This document shows, in pieces, positions 1 through 8,057 of a stretch of 40,129 bases of DNA. Location of the stretch: positions 1 through 40,129 of the forward strand of contig JAJCYI010000048.1 in the NCBI GenBank assembly GCA_029263015.1. Direction: 5' to 3'. Both the position numbers and the translations under genes were made by a program. Source of the DNA: Saprospiraceae bacterium. Lineage in GTDB: Bacteria; Bacteroidota; Bacteroidia; Chitinophagales; Saprospiraceae. The number at the start of each line of letters is the position of its first letter. The stretch's first letter is position 1. Under the pieces are notes generated by a model. That model was not told the DNA's origin. It did not search any database and worked only from the letters and a program-made list of their open reading frames with translations.

Positions 1-52
1 GGCAAAACAGGGATACGAATTGAACAAGATTAAAGCTAAGTTAAAGGATACT

Positions 53-622
53 TCAGAATGCTGGATAGGAGCCGTCCTTTTTATCACTAACCTGGTCAGA
101 TTCGCTGAAATCCAAAACTTCCTTTTCTGAGGAAACCCTACATAGCTTTTATTGTCCCCTACCCATTTAATGTTATCCAATAAGACATCGGCGCAGAAAT
201 AGCCCAAAGTGCCAACCACCCCAACCCACAGGGCATTGCTGATTGCGCTTAAGATTCCAAATTTTTTCAACGAAACATTGCTGATGCCAGCCAGCAAAAC
301 AATGATAGTCGCAAAGCCGTACATCAACCTATAACCGCTCAAAACTAGGGTCGGGTTCTTTTCCATCAAACTGCCGATCTTGCTGATTTTGGCCTTTAGT
401 TTTGGCTTTTTTTCAATAAGCCCCTGTCCTTGTTTGCGCGCCACCAAGAAGGTGGCCCAGTCCCCGTGCATAAGCCCCTGCCCATGCGGCGGCCAATGCG
501 CCGTACAGCTTCATATAGCCCATTTTTGCGGCGACGACAGAAGTCGTCAAAAAGATTTCGCCTTCGATGAAAGTGCCGATGAAGGAAGCAATATAACCGC
601 AGGTTTGGAAGAGTTCCTCCAT
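53..622 (-). pseudogene. DedA/SNARE-associated family membrane protein, frame broken twice
   Basis: The reading starts at ATG 622-620, which overlaps the stop of the upstream gene as TAATG, so translational coupling is likely. The first ~50 residues (FIGTFIEGEIFL..., then a Gly/Ala-rich membrane segment) match the N-terminus of DedA-type inner-membrane proteins, a family linked to lipid scrambling and membrane homeostasis. This frame stops at 413. The family pattern resumes one base out of frame from about 460 (GDWATFLVARKQGQ, then LSGYRLMYGFATIIVLLAGIS). It returns to the first frame near 138 with a hydrophilic tail ending at a TGA at 53-55. A one-base gain at the G-run 462-465 and a one-base loss at the G-run 136-138 would explain both. 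Repaired, the protein is about 189 aa, near family size. Either the gene is damaged or the assembly has two homopolymer errors. Confidence 0.72.
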
Positions 623-2310
623 TAATCAGTAATTAAATGCACCTGGTCAATAGCTGGATTTTCGATCATTTGCTCCTCACCAGAAGGATATTTGATCTTA
701 ATGGATTTTACGCTTTCAGAAGTGCCGAGGCCGAAGGTCAACGTGCATGTTTGGTCGCTTGCCAAGCCTTCTCCTATCACATATACATCTGACAAAATTT
801 TGCCGTCGGCTGTCTGTACCTGAACGGATGTTCCGGCATATTCAGCGGTCTCTGGAAAACGGACGGCAAGGTAGTGGTGCGGCCCGCCATTGTTAATCAG
901 CGCTTTCATTTTTCCATCCAAATTGGTGTAGATCAAGTCGGGGTAGCCATCTTGGTTGAAGTCAGAAGTAAGCGGAGTGATGGCGAAATTTTTATTGATG
1001 GCGCCAGCCTGGTCTTCCACCGCTGCAAAAGTGCCATCAGGCTGCTGTAACAAGAAGCGGCAGGGCAGTTTGAACAACTTGTGAGGTGGGAAATCGACGT
1101 AATTTTCGGCGACTACCAAGTCCTGCAGTCCATCCAAGTTGAAGTCTTGAAAAACAGCGCCCCATGAAAATTCAAAGTTAGCCACGTTGGCATCTTTGGC
1201 AACGTCAGTAAACTGGAAATCGCCGTCGTTTCGGAACAGAATCCAATCGCCCACAAATACATCACCCTCCGCCAAATCGCCCTTCGCCATAAATTCGGGA
1301 ACGGAAGTTCCGGTATTTGAAAAGAAAAAATCTACCCGTCCGTCATTATTGTAATCGCCGACGGCAATGCCCATTGGATAGGCATATTTCCCTGTGAGGG
1401 GGTTGGGCATCATTTTGAATTGGCTGCCCTCCATATTTTTGTAAGTCCTCGCTTCACCTGTGTCGTAAGCCACCACCAAATCCAAAAAACCATCGTTGTC
1501 AATATCTGCAAAAATGGCCTGGAAAGTATTGTGGACGTATGCCAACCCCGCCTCATTTGTCACGTCTTTAAAGGTGTTGTCGCCATTGTTTTGCAGCAGC
1601 AAGCTGGAAGCACCATAATTGAAATCCTTGAAAATGGTCTGCCCTTCCATTTTGTCCAATCGGACATAATTGCAAAGGAAAATATCGGCGTGGCCGTCCT
1701 TGTTGTAGTCGGCGATGGCGACGGTGGCAGCAGTTGATTTTTCATCGAGTGCCACTTCTATTTTATTTTCTTCAAAAGTGCCGCCCATGTTTTTATACCA
1801 TAAAACGCCATGGTCGCCAGTGAGTATCAGGTCGGTATTTCCATCTTTGTCGAGATCGAAAGAGGCGGCACCGAAAGTTGTTGTCCCTACTGGTTTGTCG
1901 GGGAATCCGACTGCTTTTGAAATGTCCATAAAGCCATTTTCAGTATATTTAAAAATGGCATTTTGTTGGGTCACGCCACCACCCACAAAAACTTCATCCA
2001 CGCCATCGCTGTCCACATCGATCATGGCAGAGGCCATTAATGGAAGTGATTTGGTATTGTCAAAAACATTGGTGAACGGGAAGTCAATTTCAGTGAAAAC
2101 AGGGATGGTTTCTTTTGGCACATCGTAATCGCAGCCAGCATGGTTTTTACCAAAATCTTTGTCTGGTATTTCCTCCAATTTACATTCTCCTGCAAACCTT
2201 CCCCAAGTTGTTTTTGGATAAGGGTTTTTTGTATCGGTGCTAAAAAAAAGCAGCACTGCTGCAACTGCTAAAAAAACGAGGCCAAGGAGGACGAGTAATA
2301 TTTTTTTCAT
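622..2310 (-). CDS. FG-GAP/VCBS repeat protein with ASPIC/UnbV domain (CRTAC1-like)
   Basis: A 562-aa protein. I chose the start at 2310 because MKKILLVLLGLVFLAVAAVLLFF is a hydrophobic signal or anchor segment; the longer open frame reads back through a palindrome and has no signal. The body contains repeated Asp-rich calcium-binding loops of FG-GAP/VCBS type (DVDSDGVDEVFVGGG, DLDKDGNTDLILTG, DYNKDGHADIFL, DIDNDGFLDLVV, DYNNDGRVDFFF, DFNLDGLQDLVV, DFNQDGYPDLIY), which together suggest a seven-bladed propeller. The last ~70 residues (GTSVQVQTADGK...YPSGEEQ) are an ASPIC/UnbV domain. Such proteins are exported and envelope-associated; the substrate is unknown. There is no T9SS tail. The stop overlaps the DedA start by one base, so the two are probably co-transcribed. 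Family assignment is firm; function is not. Confidence 0.9.
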   Translation of the reverse strand: MKKILLVLLGLVFLAVAAVLLFFSTDTKNPYPKTTWGRFAGECKLEEIPDKDFGKNHAGCDYDVPKETIPVFTEIDFPFTNVFDNTKSLPLMASAMIDVDSDGVDEVFVGGGVTQQNAIFKYTENGFMDISKAVGFPDKPVGTTTFGAASFDLDKDGNTDLILTGDHGVLWYKNMGGTFEENKIEVALDEKSTAATVAIADYNKDGHADIFLCNYVRLDKMEGQTIFKDFNYGASSLLLQNNGDNTFKDVTNEAGLAYVHNTFQAIFADIDNDGFLDLVVAYDTGEARTYKNMEGSQFKMMPNPLTGKYAYPMGIAVGDYNNDGRVDFFFSNTGTSVPEFMAKGDLAEGDVFVGDWILFRNDGDFQFTDVAKDANVANFEFSWGAVFQDFNLDGLQDLVVAENYVDFPPHKLFKLPCRFLLQQPDGTFAAVEDQAGAINKNFAITPLTSDFNQDGYPDLIYTNLDGKMKALINNGGPHHYLAVRFPETAEYAGTSVQVQTADGKILSDVYVIGEGLASDQTCTLTFGLGTSESVKSIKIKYPSGEEQMIENPAIDQVHLITD

Positions 2311-2334
2311 TTTAAATAAATGGTGCGAGTGTTT

Positions 2335-2394
2335 AAAGTAGCACGGATTTCCCAATCCGCCCATGCAGCCGGATTGGGAAATCCGTACTACTTT
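2335..2394. repeat. Long palindromic repeat (25-bp arms, 10-nt loop)
   Basis: Arms 2335-2359 and 2370-2394 are reverse complements with one mismatch (core ACGGATTTCCCAATCCG) around a 10-nt loop. It lies between two same-strand genes, and the right arm contains the TAG stop of the upstream membrane-protein gene. A transcript would fold into a strong hairpin. It has the same geometry as the element at 4429-4484 but a different sequence. It may act as a terminator or mRNA-end stabiliser, or be a dispersed extragenic palindrome. Confidence 0.85.
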
Positions 2395-3038
2395 TTCAAA
2401 GCAATCAACGAAGCCGTGAACAGCCCAAAATGAGCCACGTTCATGGCCGTAGGTGCCAGGTATTGCCCGATAGGGCGAACAAAAAAGAACAGCGCAAAGA
2501 CAATCAATAACAGTAGGATGGGGTTGAAAAAAGCCATCCATTTTGGGTACAATGTCCCACCCTTGACAATGGCCCAGACGAAACAGCCTGAAATCAACAG
2601 AACGATCACCCGGAGTATCTTAACGAGGTTCTCCAGGTGCACCTCGTAAGAGGCGATCAGCTTGTCAGCAATATTAGGCACGTCCGCTTCGTGCAGTGTT
2701 TGCACCGTCATTCCCAAATGCGCCCTCGACCCGACCCAAATACCGCCAATGACGAAGGCAAAAATGCCAAGCGTCAGCACTGCCGCTGCCAGCTTCTTAT
2801 CGCCTGGTTTTAGCGCTAGGTACAAATGCCAATAACCAAATATGTAAAAGGGAATAAAAGGGACGAGCAGAAAATGCCCAATAGTCAAATTGTCCGCAGG
2901 GACTTTCAGTAAATAACCAAAAGCTATCCCCGAATCAAAACCGCCCGGAGCAAAATGAATGAGGAATTCGCCGACGCCCACCATGATGGAAGCCAACAGG
3001 CCGAGGTAGCCGAAGAATTGGATGTTGCTGTTTTTCAT
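2388..3038 (-). CDS. Multi-pass inner-membrane protein (DUF6796-like)
   Basis: A 216-aa protein starting at ATG 3036-3038 (MKNSNIQFFGYLGLLAS). The start at 3095 adds 19 residues without membrane or signal character, so I rejected it. About six hydrophobic segments are visible, including FGYLGLLASIMVGVGEFLIH, FLLVPFIPFYIFGYWHLYLAL, VLTLGIFAFVIGGIWVG, ILRVIVLLISGCFVWAIV, FFNPILLLLIVFALFFFV and a C-terminal one. The early GEFLIHF and the YIFGYWHLYLALKPGDKK stretch resemble the uncharacterised DUF6796 membrane family; this is from memory and only moderately sure. No catalytic motif is apparent. Its stop lies inside the palindrome 2335-2394. Function unknown. Confidence 0.8.
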   Translation of the reverse strand: MKNSNIQFFGYLGLLASIMVGVGEFLIHFAPGGFDSGIAFGYLLKVPADNLTIGHFLLVPFIPFYIFGYWHLYLALKPGDKKLAAAVLTLGIFAFVIGGIWVGSRAHLGMTVQTLHEADVPNIADKLIASYEVHLENLVKILRVIVLLISGCFVWAIVKGGTLYPKWMAFFNPILLLLIVFALFFFVRPIGQYLAPTAMNVAHFGLFTASLIALKK

Positions 3039-3150
3039 GTTTTGAATTTGATCGAAATGGGAAGATAGGTGAAATGGATGAAAGAAGCACAACAAGAATA
3101 GTTATACAAAATTGGTAATTTCACGCTTCTCCAAATTTCAGGAAAAAACT

Positions 3151-3989
3151 ATGGCAAAGAAAAATTTTACAATTACTGTTGAAGGAAAGGAAATCCATAT
3201 TCTTACCATCAAGGAAGATGATTTTTTTTCGCTCACAGATATTGCCAAGAAGTTCAATCGAGAAAACCCCTCCTCCTTAATAGTGAACTGGATGAGAAGC
3301 AAAGACACCATTGATTTTCTTGGTGTTTGGGAAAACTCAACAACCCTGATTTTAATCTTATCGAATTCGATAAGATTAAAAGTGAAGCAGGGTTCAACAG
3401 GTTTGTACTTTCAGCCAAACGGTGGGTCGGCAGCACTAACAGCATCGGCATCCGATCAAGTGCCGGCAGGTATGGGGGGACTTATGCTCACCGGGACATA
3501 GCCTTGGGCTTTTGCTACTGGATCAGCCCCCCATTCCAATTGTACATTCTCAAAGAATTCCAGCGCCTGAAAGAAGAAGAAGCTGCTCAACTAAAAACTG
3601 GGTGGGACCTCAACCGCCAACTGGCCAAGACCAATTGGCACATCCACAGCACCGCTGTACGAGAACATCTCGTGCCCATGCTGGACTGGAACACCAAAAA
3701 GGAATCTTTCAAACAAGCTTCGGAGGCCGATCTCCTCAATTTGGCAGTTTTCGGGATGACGGCCAAAGAATGGAAACAGATAAACCACAATAAAAAAGGC
3801 AATCTCCGAGATAATGCAACTGCCGAACAATTGCTGATACTCTCCAATTTGCAAAGCCTCAATTCAAAGTTAATAGAGTGGGACAGCCCAAAAGGCCAAC
3901 GCCTTGAAATACTGAACAAAACTGCACGTGAACAAATGGAGATAATACTGAACACAACGGCTTTGGAGAATATCAAAAAGCTCAAATAA
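3151..3989 (+). pseudogene. KilA-N domain DNA-binding protein, one-base frameshift
   Basis: The first frame, from ATG 3151, reads MAKKNFTITVEGKEIHIL...SLTDIAKKFN...NWMRSKDTIDFLGVWE and then loses similarity. Similarity resumes in another frame as KLNNPDFNLIEFDKIKSEAG...RYGGTYAHRDIALGFCYWIS and runs to 3989. KilA-N domains read FLGlWE-kLNNPnF, so one A is missing from the run at 3332-3335. Repaired, the protein is about 280 aa: an N-terminal KilA-N domain and a helical C-terminal region (KEFQRLKEEEA...). KilA-N domains bind DNA and are common in phages and in free-standing bacterial genes of this size. The long intact second half suggests a sequencing error or a very recent mutation. No phage genes are nearby. 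Confidence 0.85.
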
Positions 3990-3995
3990 TTAAGT

Positions 3996-4415
3996 TCACT
4001 CCTCCGGCAAGCCCCAAAGCCCCGGCGATGCCACTTCTAAACAATTGCCAGTAGGGTCGCGGAAGTAAATGGATTTGTCCCCACTCCGCCAAGTGACTTC
4101 CGATTCAATGACCACTCCTTTTTCAAGCAGCCATTCCCGCCATGCTGGTATTTCTGAATCTTTTATTTTAAAACAAATATGCCCCTCTCCTTTTGAGCCA
4201 TGGGGAGGAATGGAGTCGCCGTTGTATTCTATCTTTTGCACACTGCTTTTTTCTGGGTTAAATATCAAAAGCACGCCTGCCCCGCAGCGGTAAAACAGGT
4301 AGCGATCTTCCTCCTTGCTGAACGGCTCAAGGCCTAGCACGTTTTTGTAAAACACCTCCATTTCATTGAGATCGGTTGCGTATAGGCAGGTTTCAAGGAT
4401 GGCTTTTACTTTCAT
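3996..4415 (-). CDS. VOC (glyoxalase/bleomycin-resistance fold) protein
   Basis: A 139-aa single-domain protein. I chose ATG 4413-4415 (MKVKAILETCLYATDLNEMEVFY) because the 13-residue upstream extension is translated from the left arm of a palindrome. Typical VOC elements are present: an opening strand and DLxxxxxFYxxVLGL, a central GHICFKI, and the ending YFRDPTGNCLEVASPGLWG. The His of GHICF and the Glu of CLEVASPG fit two metal ligands. The usual first His of the opening strand is not evident (ETCLYATD), so metal use is uncertain. The family includes lyases, dioxygenases and antibiotic-binding proteins, and the substrate cannot be inferred. It converges with the KilA-N gene 6 bp away. Confidence 0.9.
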   Translation of the reverse strand: MKVKAILETCLYATDLNEMEVFYKNVLGLEPFSKEEDRYLFYRCGAGVLLIFNPEKSSVQKIEYNGDSIPPHGSKGEGHICFKIKDSEIPAWREWLLEKGVVIESEVTWRSGDKSIYFRDPTGNCLEVASPGLWGLPEE

Positions 4416-4428
4416 GGCATCTGGATAT

Positions 4429-4484
4429 GTAACCGGAAGTTGTACTTCCGGCATTGTTGGCCCGGAAGTACAACTTCCGGTTAC
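4429..4484. repeat. Long palindromic repeat (23-bp arms, 10-nt loop)
   Basis: Arms 4429-4451 and 4462-4484 are perfect reverse complements around a 10-nt loop. Each arm also contains its own inner palindrome (CCGGAAGT...ACTTCCGG), so it can fold as one long hairpin or as two smaller ones. It lies just upstream of the VOC start and in the divergent space before the Uma2 gene. Because it is at 5' rather than 3' ends, a plain terminator role is unlikely. Confidence 0.87.
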
Positions 4485-4541
4485 GGGTGGATAAGGGGCC
4501 CCCTAGTGGGTTTTGGGCATTTCATTAAATGAAAAAATGTG

Positions 4542-4549
4542 TACCTTGC
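4542..4549 (+). promoter_or_regulatory. Candidate -7 element for the Uma2 gene
   Basis: TACCTTGC resembles the Bacteroidota -7 consensus TAnnTTTG with one mismatch and lies 31-38 nt before the ATG at 4580. An upstream -33 TTG at ideal spacing is not clear, so this is weak. Confidence 0.3.
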
Positions 4550-4579
4550 AATAGTTTATTTCAAAAGTAAAATGTTGTT

Positions 4580-5140
4580 ATGGAAGTTTTAGAAAAATTG
4601 CTGACCTACCAAGCATACCGCAAAATGGAGTTCGATGAGGATGACAACTTCCAGTATGAACTGTTAAATGGCGTACTTATGAAAAAAGGCTCCCCAACCA
4701 TCCAACACCAACGAATTGCTGGCAATATCTACTTTCTGCTTCGGCTTTTTGTCGAAAAGAAAAAACTTGGCGAAGTTTTTACCACCCCGCTCAATGTGGT
4801 GCTCGACGAACACAACGCCCCGCAGCCCGACATCATTTTTATTGGCAATGACAAAAAACTTATCCTAAATGAAAACGAACAAGTAATCATAGGCATTCCC
4901 GACATTGTGGTTGAAGTACTTTCCCCTGGTTCTGTCAGAAGGGATCGTATAGACAAGAAAGCCATTTATGAAAAAGCAGGAGTACCCGAATACTGGATCG
5001 TTGACCCCAACTACAAAAACGTCGAGATTTACCACTTAAAGGAAGGCCGTTACGACCTGTTCGGTTTTGTTGAAGAAACAGGAATTGTCAAATCTTCCGT
5101 TTTAAAAGATTTCGAACTGGCCCTCAGCCAAATCTTCTAA
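4580..5140 (+). CDS. Uma2 family putative endonuclease
   Basis: A 186-aa protein of normal Uma2 (formerly DUF820) length. The restriction-endonuclease-like core is visible: E27 in YELLNG, D84 in QPDIIFIG, E112 in VVEVLSPGS, and a Lys near K127 before YEKAGVPEYWIVDP. Uma2 proteins have a PD-(D/E)xK fold and are predicted nucleases. They are often present in many copies per genome, and their biological role is unsettled. It stands alone with its own upstream region. Its stop is directly back-to-back with the stop of the convergent gene (no bases between). A second Uma2 gene is at 24903-25508; the two are diverged paralogs, not a recent duplication. Confidence 0.93.
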   Translation: MEVLEKLLTYQAYRKMEFDEDDNFQYELLNGVLMKKGSPTIQHQRIAGNIYFLLRLFVEKKKLGEVFTTPLNVVLDEHNAPQPDIIFIGNDKKLILNENEQVIIGIPDIVVEVLSPGSVRRDRIDKKAIYEKAGVPEYWIVDPNYKNVEIYHLKEGRYDLFGFVEETGIVKSSVLKDFELALSQIF

Positions 5141-5998
5141 TCAATCCTTCACAAATTTTGTCCGGTACCGCCTTCCATCATTTTCCATCATTAAAATGTA
5201 CAGCCCCGGTGTGAGCTGTCCAACCTCCAATTGATTGCCGATAACTTCTTTTTCCTGTAAAACGGGCTTGCCAGTCAAATCGAATATTTGTACTTTCATC
5301 CGTCCAAACATTTCCTGTGAGAAATCAACTCGCAGGGTGTTGCTTGCGGGGTTCGGGAAGGTAGAGATACCTATACCTTCAATTCGCTCAAAATTAGAAG
5401 TGAACATATCCTCGCATGGCCCACCAGATACTTGAAAATAGGGGATTTGGTGATCTTTATACCAGCGGAGGTGATACCCTTCGCCATCAAAGGCTGGTGC
5501 ATACCATGAATCTATAAACCCCAGCGCTGCCCCTGCCCGATCAAGCAAAACAGTTTTTTGAGGCCAGCCAGACCAAGTGATCCCATATTTTTTTATCTCT
5601 GCATTCCCAAAATTTATGGTTTCCACATTCTGAACCATAATTAAGCCACCATCATAAAACTCAACAGTCTCTCCAATATTTACATTATTTCGGAAACTGT
5701 AAGTGAACTGATTGTTCCATGAAGTAAACCTATAAATTGAGTCAGCAGACTGGTAAGTATAATAGGTATGATAAGCCGTATCAAAAGATTCATAGACCCA
5801 CATGGCCTCCAATACCTTCACAGGTTTTGTCTGAATCGTTGTATCTCCAACATATTTTAAAAGTAAATAACCTTTAATGGGAACGGCCCCTCCATCAACA
5901 TGATAACACCACTCCGCCCCCACCGGCGCAAATTCCACCTGCCCCACGCTGTAATTCTGAAAAAAGAAAACAGCAAATACAAGCGATAAATTTTTCAT
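5141..5998 (-). CDS. Secreted protein with T9SS type A sorting domain
   Basis: A 285-aa protein with an N-terminal signal peptide (MKNLSLVFAVFFFQNYSVGQ) followed directly by VEFAPVGAEWCYHVDGG. The last ~75 residues form a type A T9SS C-terminal domain (STFPNPASNTLRVDF, VQIFDLTGKPVLQE, LTPGLYILMMENDGRR, ending TKFVKD). Secretion across the outer membrane with CTD processing is expected. The middle ~190 residues are strand-rich, with many Trp/Tyr and no recognised domain. It is a paralog of the protein at 19134-20012, which shares the FAPxGAEWxY start and overall plan. Function unknown. Confidence 0.9.
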   Translation of the reverse strand: MKNLSLVFAVFFFQNYSVGQVEFAPVGAEWCYHVDGGAVPIKGYLLLKYVGDTTIQTKPVKVLEAMWVYESFDTAYHTYYTYQSADSIYRFTSWNNQFTYSFRNNVNIGETVEFYDGGLIMVQNVETINFGNAEIKKYGITWSGWPQKTVLLDRAGAALGFIDSWYAPAFDGEGYHLRWYKDHQIPYFQVSGGPCEDMFTSNFERIEGIGISTFPNPASNTLRVDFSQEMFGRMKVQIFDLTGKPVLQEKEVIGNQLEVGQLTPGLYILMMENDGRRYRTKFVKD

Positions 5999-6034
5999 AG
6001 CTAAATTTTTCAGTAGTATTAGAAATCACTCCTA

Positions 6035-7084
6035 TCAAAACGTCCCTCCATCCACATCCTTAATAAATTTCAACACCCCTGGAAAATAATGCTCCTGATC
6101 GTCCCACATCGCCAGGTGCGAGCCGTCTGGACAATTTAAGTAGCGGCCATGCTGTACCAGGCCGGCCATTTCTTCCATGGCAGCAGGATCCATCGTGTCG
6201 TGGGCGGCACCGATCATGAGTGTGGGAATGGTGATGTTTTTCAGCTCGTCCATGATGTCCCAATTGGCGAGGCGGCCACCGGGGACAAATTCGCTCGGCC
6301 CCTGCATCAACTCATAAATGTGGCCGTTGACATGTTCCATCGCCCGCTCAAACCCTGCTGGAAAAGGGTTCATGCGGCAGATATGCGAACGGTAGTATTC
6401 CTCGACCACAATATTCAAATATTCTGGGTTGGCATAATCTTCTTTATCCTCGTAAAACTTCAAACTATCAATTAACGATGGGCGCATCTTACTGCGTAAT
6501 TGTGCATTATAAGCTGCATACGCGGGGAAGCTGCCCTGCATATTGCTGACTACCAGCGCTTTAATGTTATCCTGATATTTAAGCGCATATTGCATTCCTA
6601 AAATGCCGCCCCAGGAATTACCAATGATATAGCAATTGTCTTTTGTAAGTCCAAGTGCCTGACGCACCTGCTCCACTTCTTCCACAAATCGATCAAGGGT
6701 CCACAGGTCGTCGTTGTCGGGTTGGTCAGAAAGGTAAGAACCGAGCTGGTGATAGTAGTACATTTCGTATCCTTCTTGCGGTAAGTAATCGCCAAAGCAT
6801 TCCATGTATTCGGTCGTCATGGCAGGGCCGCCGTGCAGGAGCAGGACTTTAACCGTCGGGTGGTCGCCCACTTTTTTTGTCCAAACGTGGAAATTGCCCG
6901 ATGGAGTTTCGATGGGAATCATACGGACGCCCTCTGGAGATTCAATCGAGGATTTACTTGCTGCAACGGCTGTTGTGTCGGTAGCAGTTTGGGGATTTTC
7001 ATTTCCAGGATCAGATGGTGTATTTTGACAGGCAAAAAATGTGAACGTCAAAAAGAACAATAAGAAGTGGTTGTTGATTTTCAT
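6035..7084 (-). CDS. Proline iminopeptidase-like S33 alpha/beta hydrolase, lipoprotein
   Basis: A 349-aa protein. I chose ATG 7082-7084 because MKINNHFLLFFLTFTFFACQN is a lipoprotein signal with lipobox FFAC (Cys19); the longer frame to 7234 buries it. The hydrolase core shows the oxyanion motif LLHGGPAM (close to HGGPG of proline iminopeptidases), nucleophile elbow GNSWGG with Ser157, Asp296 in GAAHDTMDP and His323 in DGSHLAMWDD. Family S33 removes N-terminal proline or cleaves related amides. The lipid anchor places it at the membrane, probably in the periplasm, where it could process peptides. It is divergent from the alpha/beta hydrolase at 7234. The exact substrate is inferred only. Confidence 0.9.
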   Translation of the reverse strand: MKINNHFLLFFLTFTFFACQNTPSDPGNENPQTATDTTAVAASKSSIESPEGVRMIPIETPSGNFHVWTKKVGDHPTVKVLLLHGGPAMTTEYMECFGDYLPQEGYEMYYYHQLGSYLSDQPDNDDLWTLDRFVEEVEQVRQALGLTKDNCYIIGNSWGGILGMQYALKYQDNIKALVVSNMQGSFPAYAAYNAQLRSKMRPSLIDSLKFYEDKEDYANPEYLNIVVEEYYRSHICRMNPFPAGFERAMEHVNGHIYELMQGPSEFVPGGRLANWDIMDELKNITIPTLMIGAAHDTMDPAAMEEMAGLVQHGRYLNCPDGSHLAMWDDQEHYFPGVLKFIKDVDGGTF

Positions 7085-7233
7085 GTATTTGAATTTTGGT
7101 GCAAAATAAGAAATGTGTGGGAAACCCACGTTTTGGGATGGTATCGAATGCAGGACGTCACGATTGGCTTTGATATACACGAAAGTCCAAAGGTGCTTAT
7201 ATTCACCCATTTTTAGAGAATGGAAAATAAACA

Positions 7234-7884
7234 ATGAAGATTTTTTTACTACCGGGACTTGGCTTCGATTATCGGATTTTTGGCAATTTGGATTTGAGCC
7301 ATCTGGATATAGAATACCTGGAGTGGATTGAACCTGAAGACAAGGAAACTTTCTCCAATTACGCTGAAAGGCTGTCTGTCAGAGTAGAGGATAATTCTGA
7401 AAAATTAATTTTAATCGGCCATTCTTTGGGCGGAATGCTCTGTCAGGAAATTTCAGTTATAAAAAACATCGAAAAAATTATATTGATCTCAAGCATTAAA
7501 TCAAGGAAGGAATTGCCATTTCATTTTAGAATTGTTCACCCTTTTTATTTGCATAAATTATTTACCAAAAAGTCAACCATAAATACGCTCAAATATTGGG
7601 GCAAAAAGCACGATTACGAAAGTTCTGAAGAACAAGAATTGTTCAAGGACATGATTGGAAATCAATCCGATAAATATTTGCAATGGGCGCTGAGTGAATT
7701 GTCAAAATGGCAATCACCGATAATTCCTGCACATACGGACATATTCCAGATTCACGGAAATCAGGACAAAACATTTCCGATAAAACTAATCGACAAACCA
7801 AATATTACTGTTGAAAATGCTGGGCACTTTATGATTTACAAACAACCGAAGAAGATAAATGAAATTCTATTGAAAATCATATAA
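7234..7884 (+). CDS. Small alpha/beta hydrolase
   Basis: A 216-aa cytosolic protein with no signal peptide. It opens MKIFLLPGLGFDYRIF, a first strand with an oxyanion loop. The triad is Ser64 in the elbow GHSLGG, Asp178 in HGNQDKTFP and His198 in NAGHFMIYKQP. The reduced cap region (residues ~90-160) is Lys-rich and helical. Substrate unknown; esterase or lipase-like activity is the usual guess. It is divergent from the S33 lipoprotein gene with 149 bp between starts. The pair are not close paralogs, as the loops and lengths differ. The coding sequence is AT-richer than its neighbour, which may point to a separate origin. Confidence 0.9.
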   Translation: MKIFLLPGLGFDYRIFGNLDLSHLDIEYLEWIEPEDKETFSNYAERLSVRVEDNSEKLILIGHSLGGMLCQEISVIKNIEKIILISSIKSRKELPFHFRIVHPFYLHKLFTKKSTINTLKYWGKKHDYESSEEQELFKDMIGNQSDKYLQWALSELSKWQSPIIPAHTDIFQIHGNQDKTFPIKLIDKPNITVENAGHFMIYKQPKKINEILLKII

Positions 7885-8057
7885 AAAATCTGACAAACTC
7901 TTCTCCTTAGATAAATTAAAGAGCCAGCAAATAATGAGTAAGGAACAGGGCATAAATAAATTGAGCTGCATGGTTCAAATTTACACTAGGGTTTGCCCGA
8001 ACATTGGGTACTGTAGGTACAGGGATTTGGAAATTGGAAATTAAGAAATTCATATTA

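Noticed and set aside
2311-2541. N-terminal extension of the ASPIC/UnbV gene
   Set aside because: It reads through the palindrome 2335-2394 and overlaps the upstream gene; the signal segment starts at 2310.
3151-3989. KilA-N gene as part of a prophage
   Set aside because: No phage structural, lysis or integration genes lie nearby; the only recombinase belongs to the Tn3 element.
4416-4454. 13-residue N-terminal extension of the VOC protein
   Set aside because: It is translated from the palindrome arm 4429-4451, and the VOC fold begins at 4415.
7085-7234. Extension of the S33 gene toward 7234
   Set aside because: It would place the lipoprotein signal 50 residues inside the protein and overlap the divergent start.
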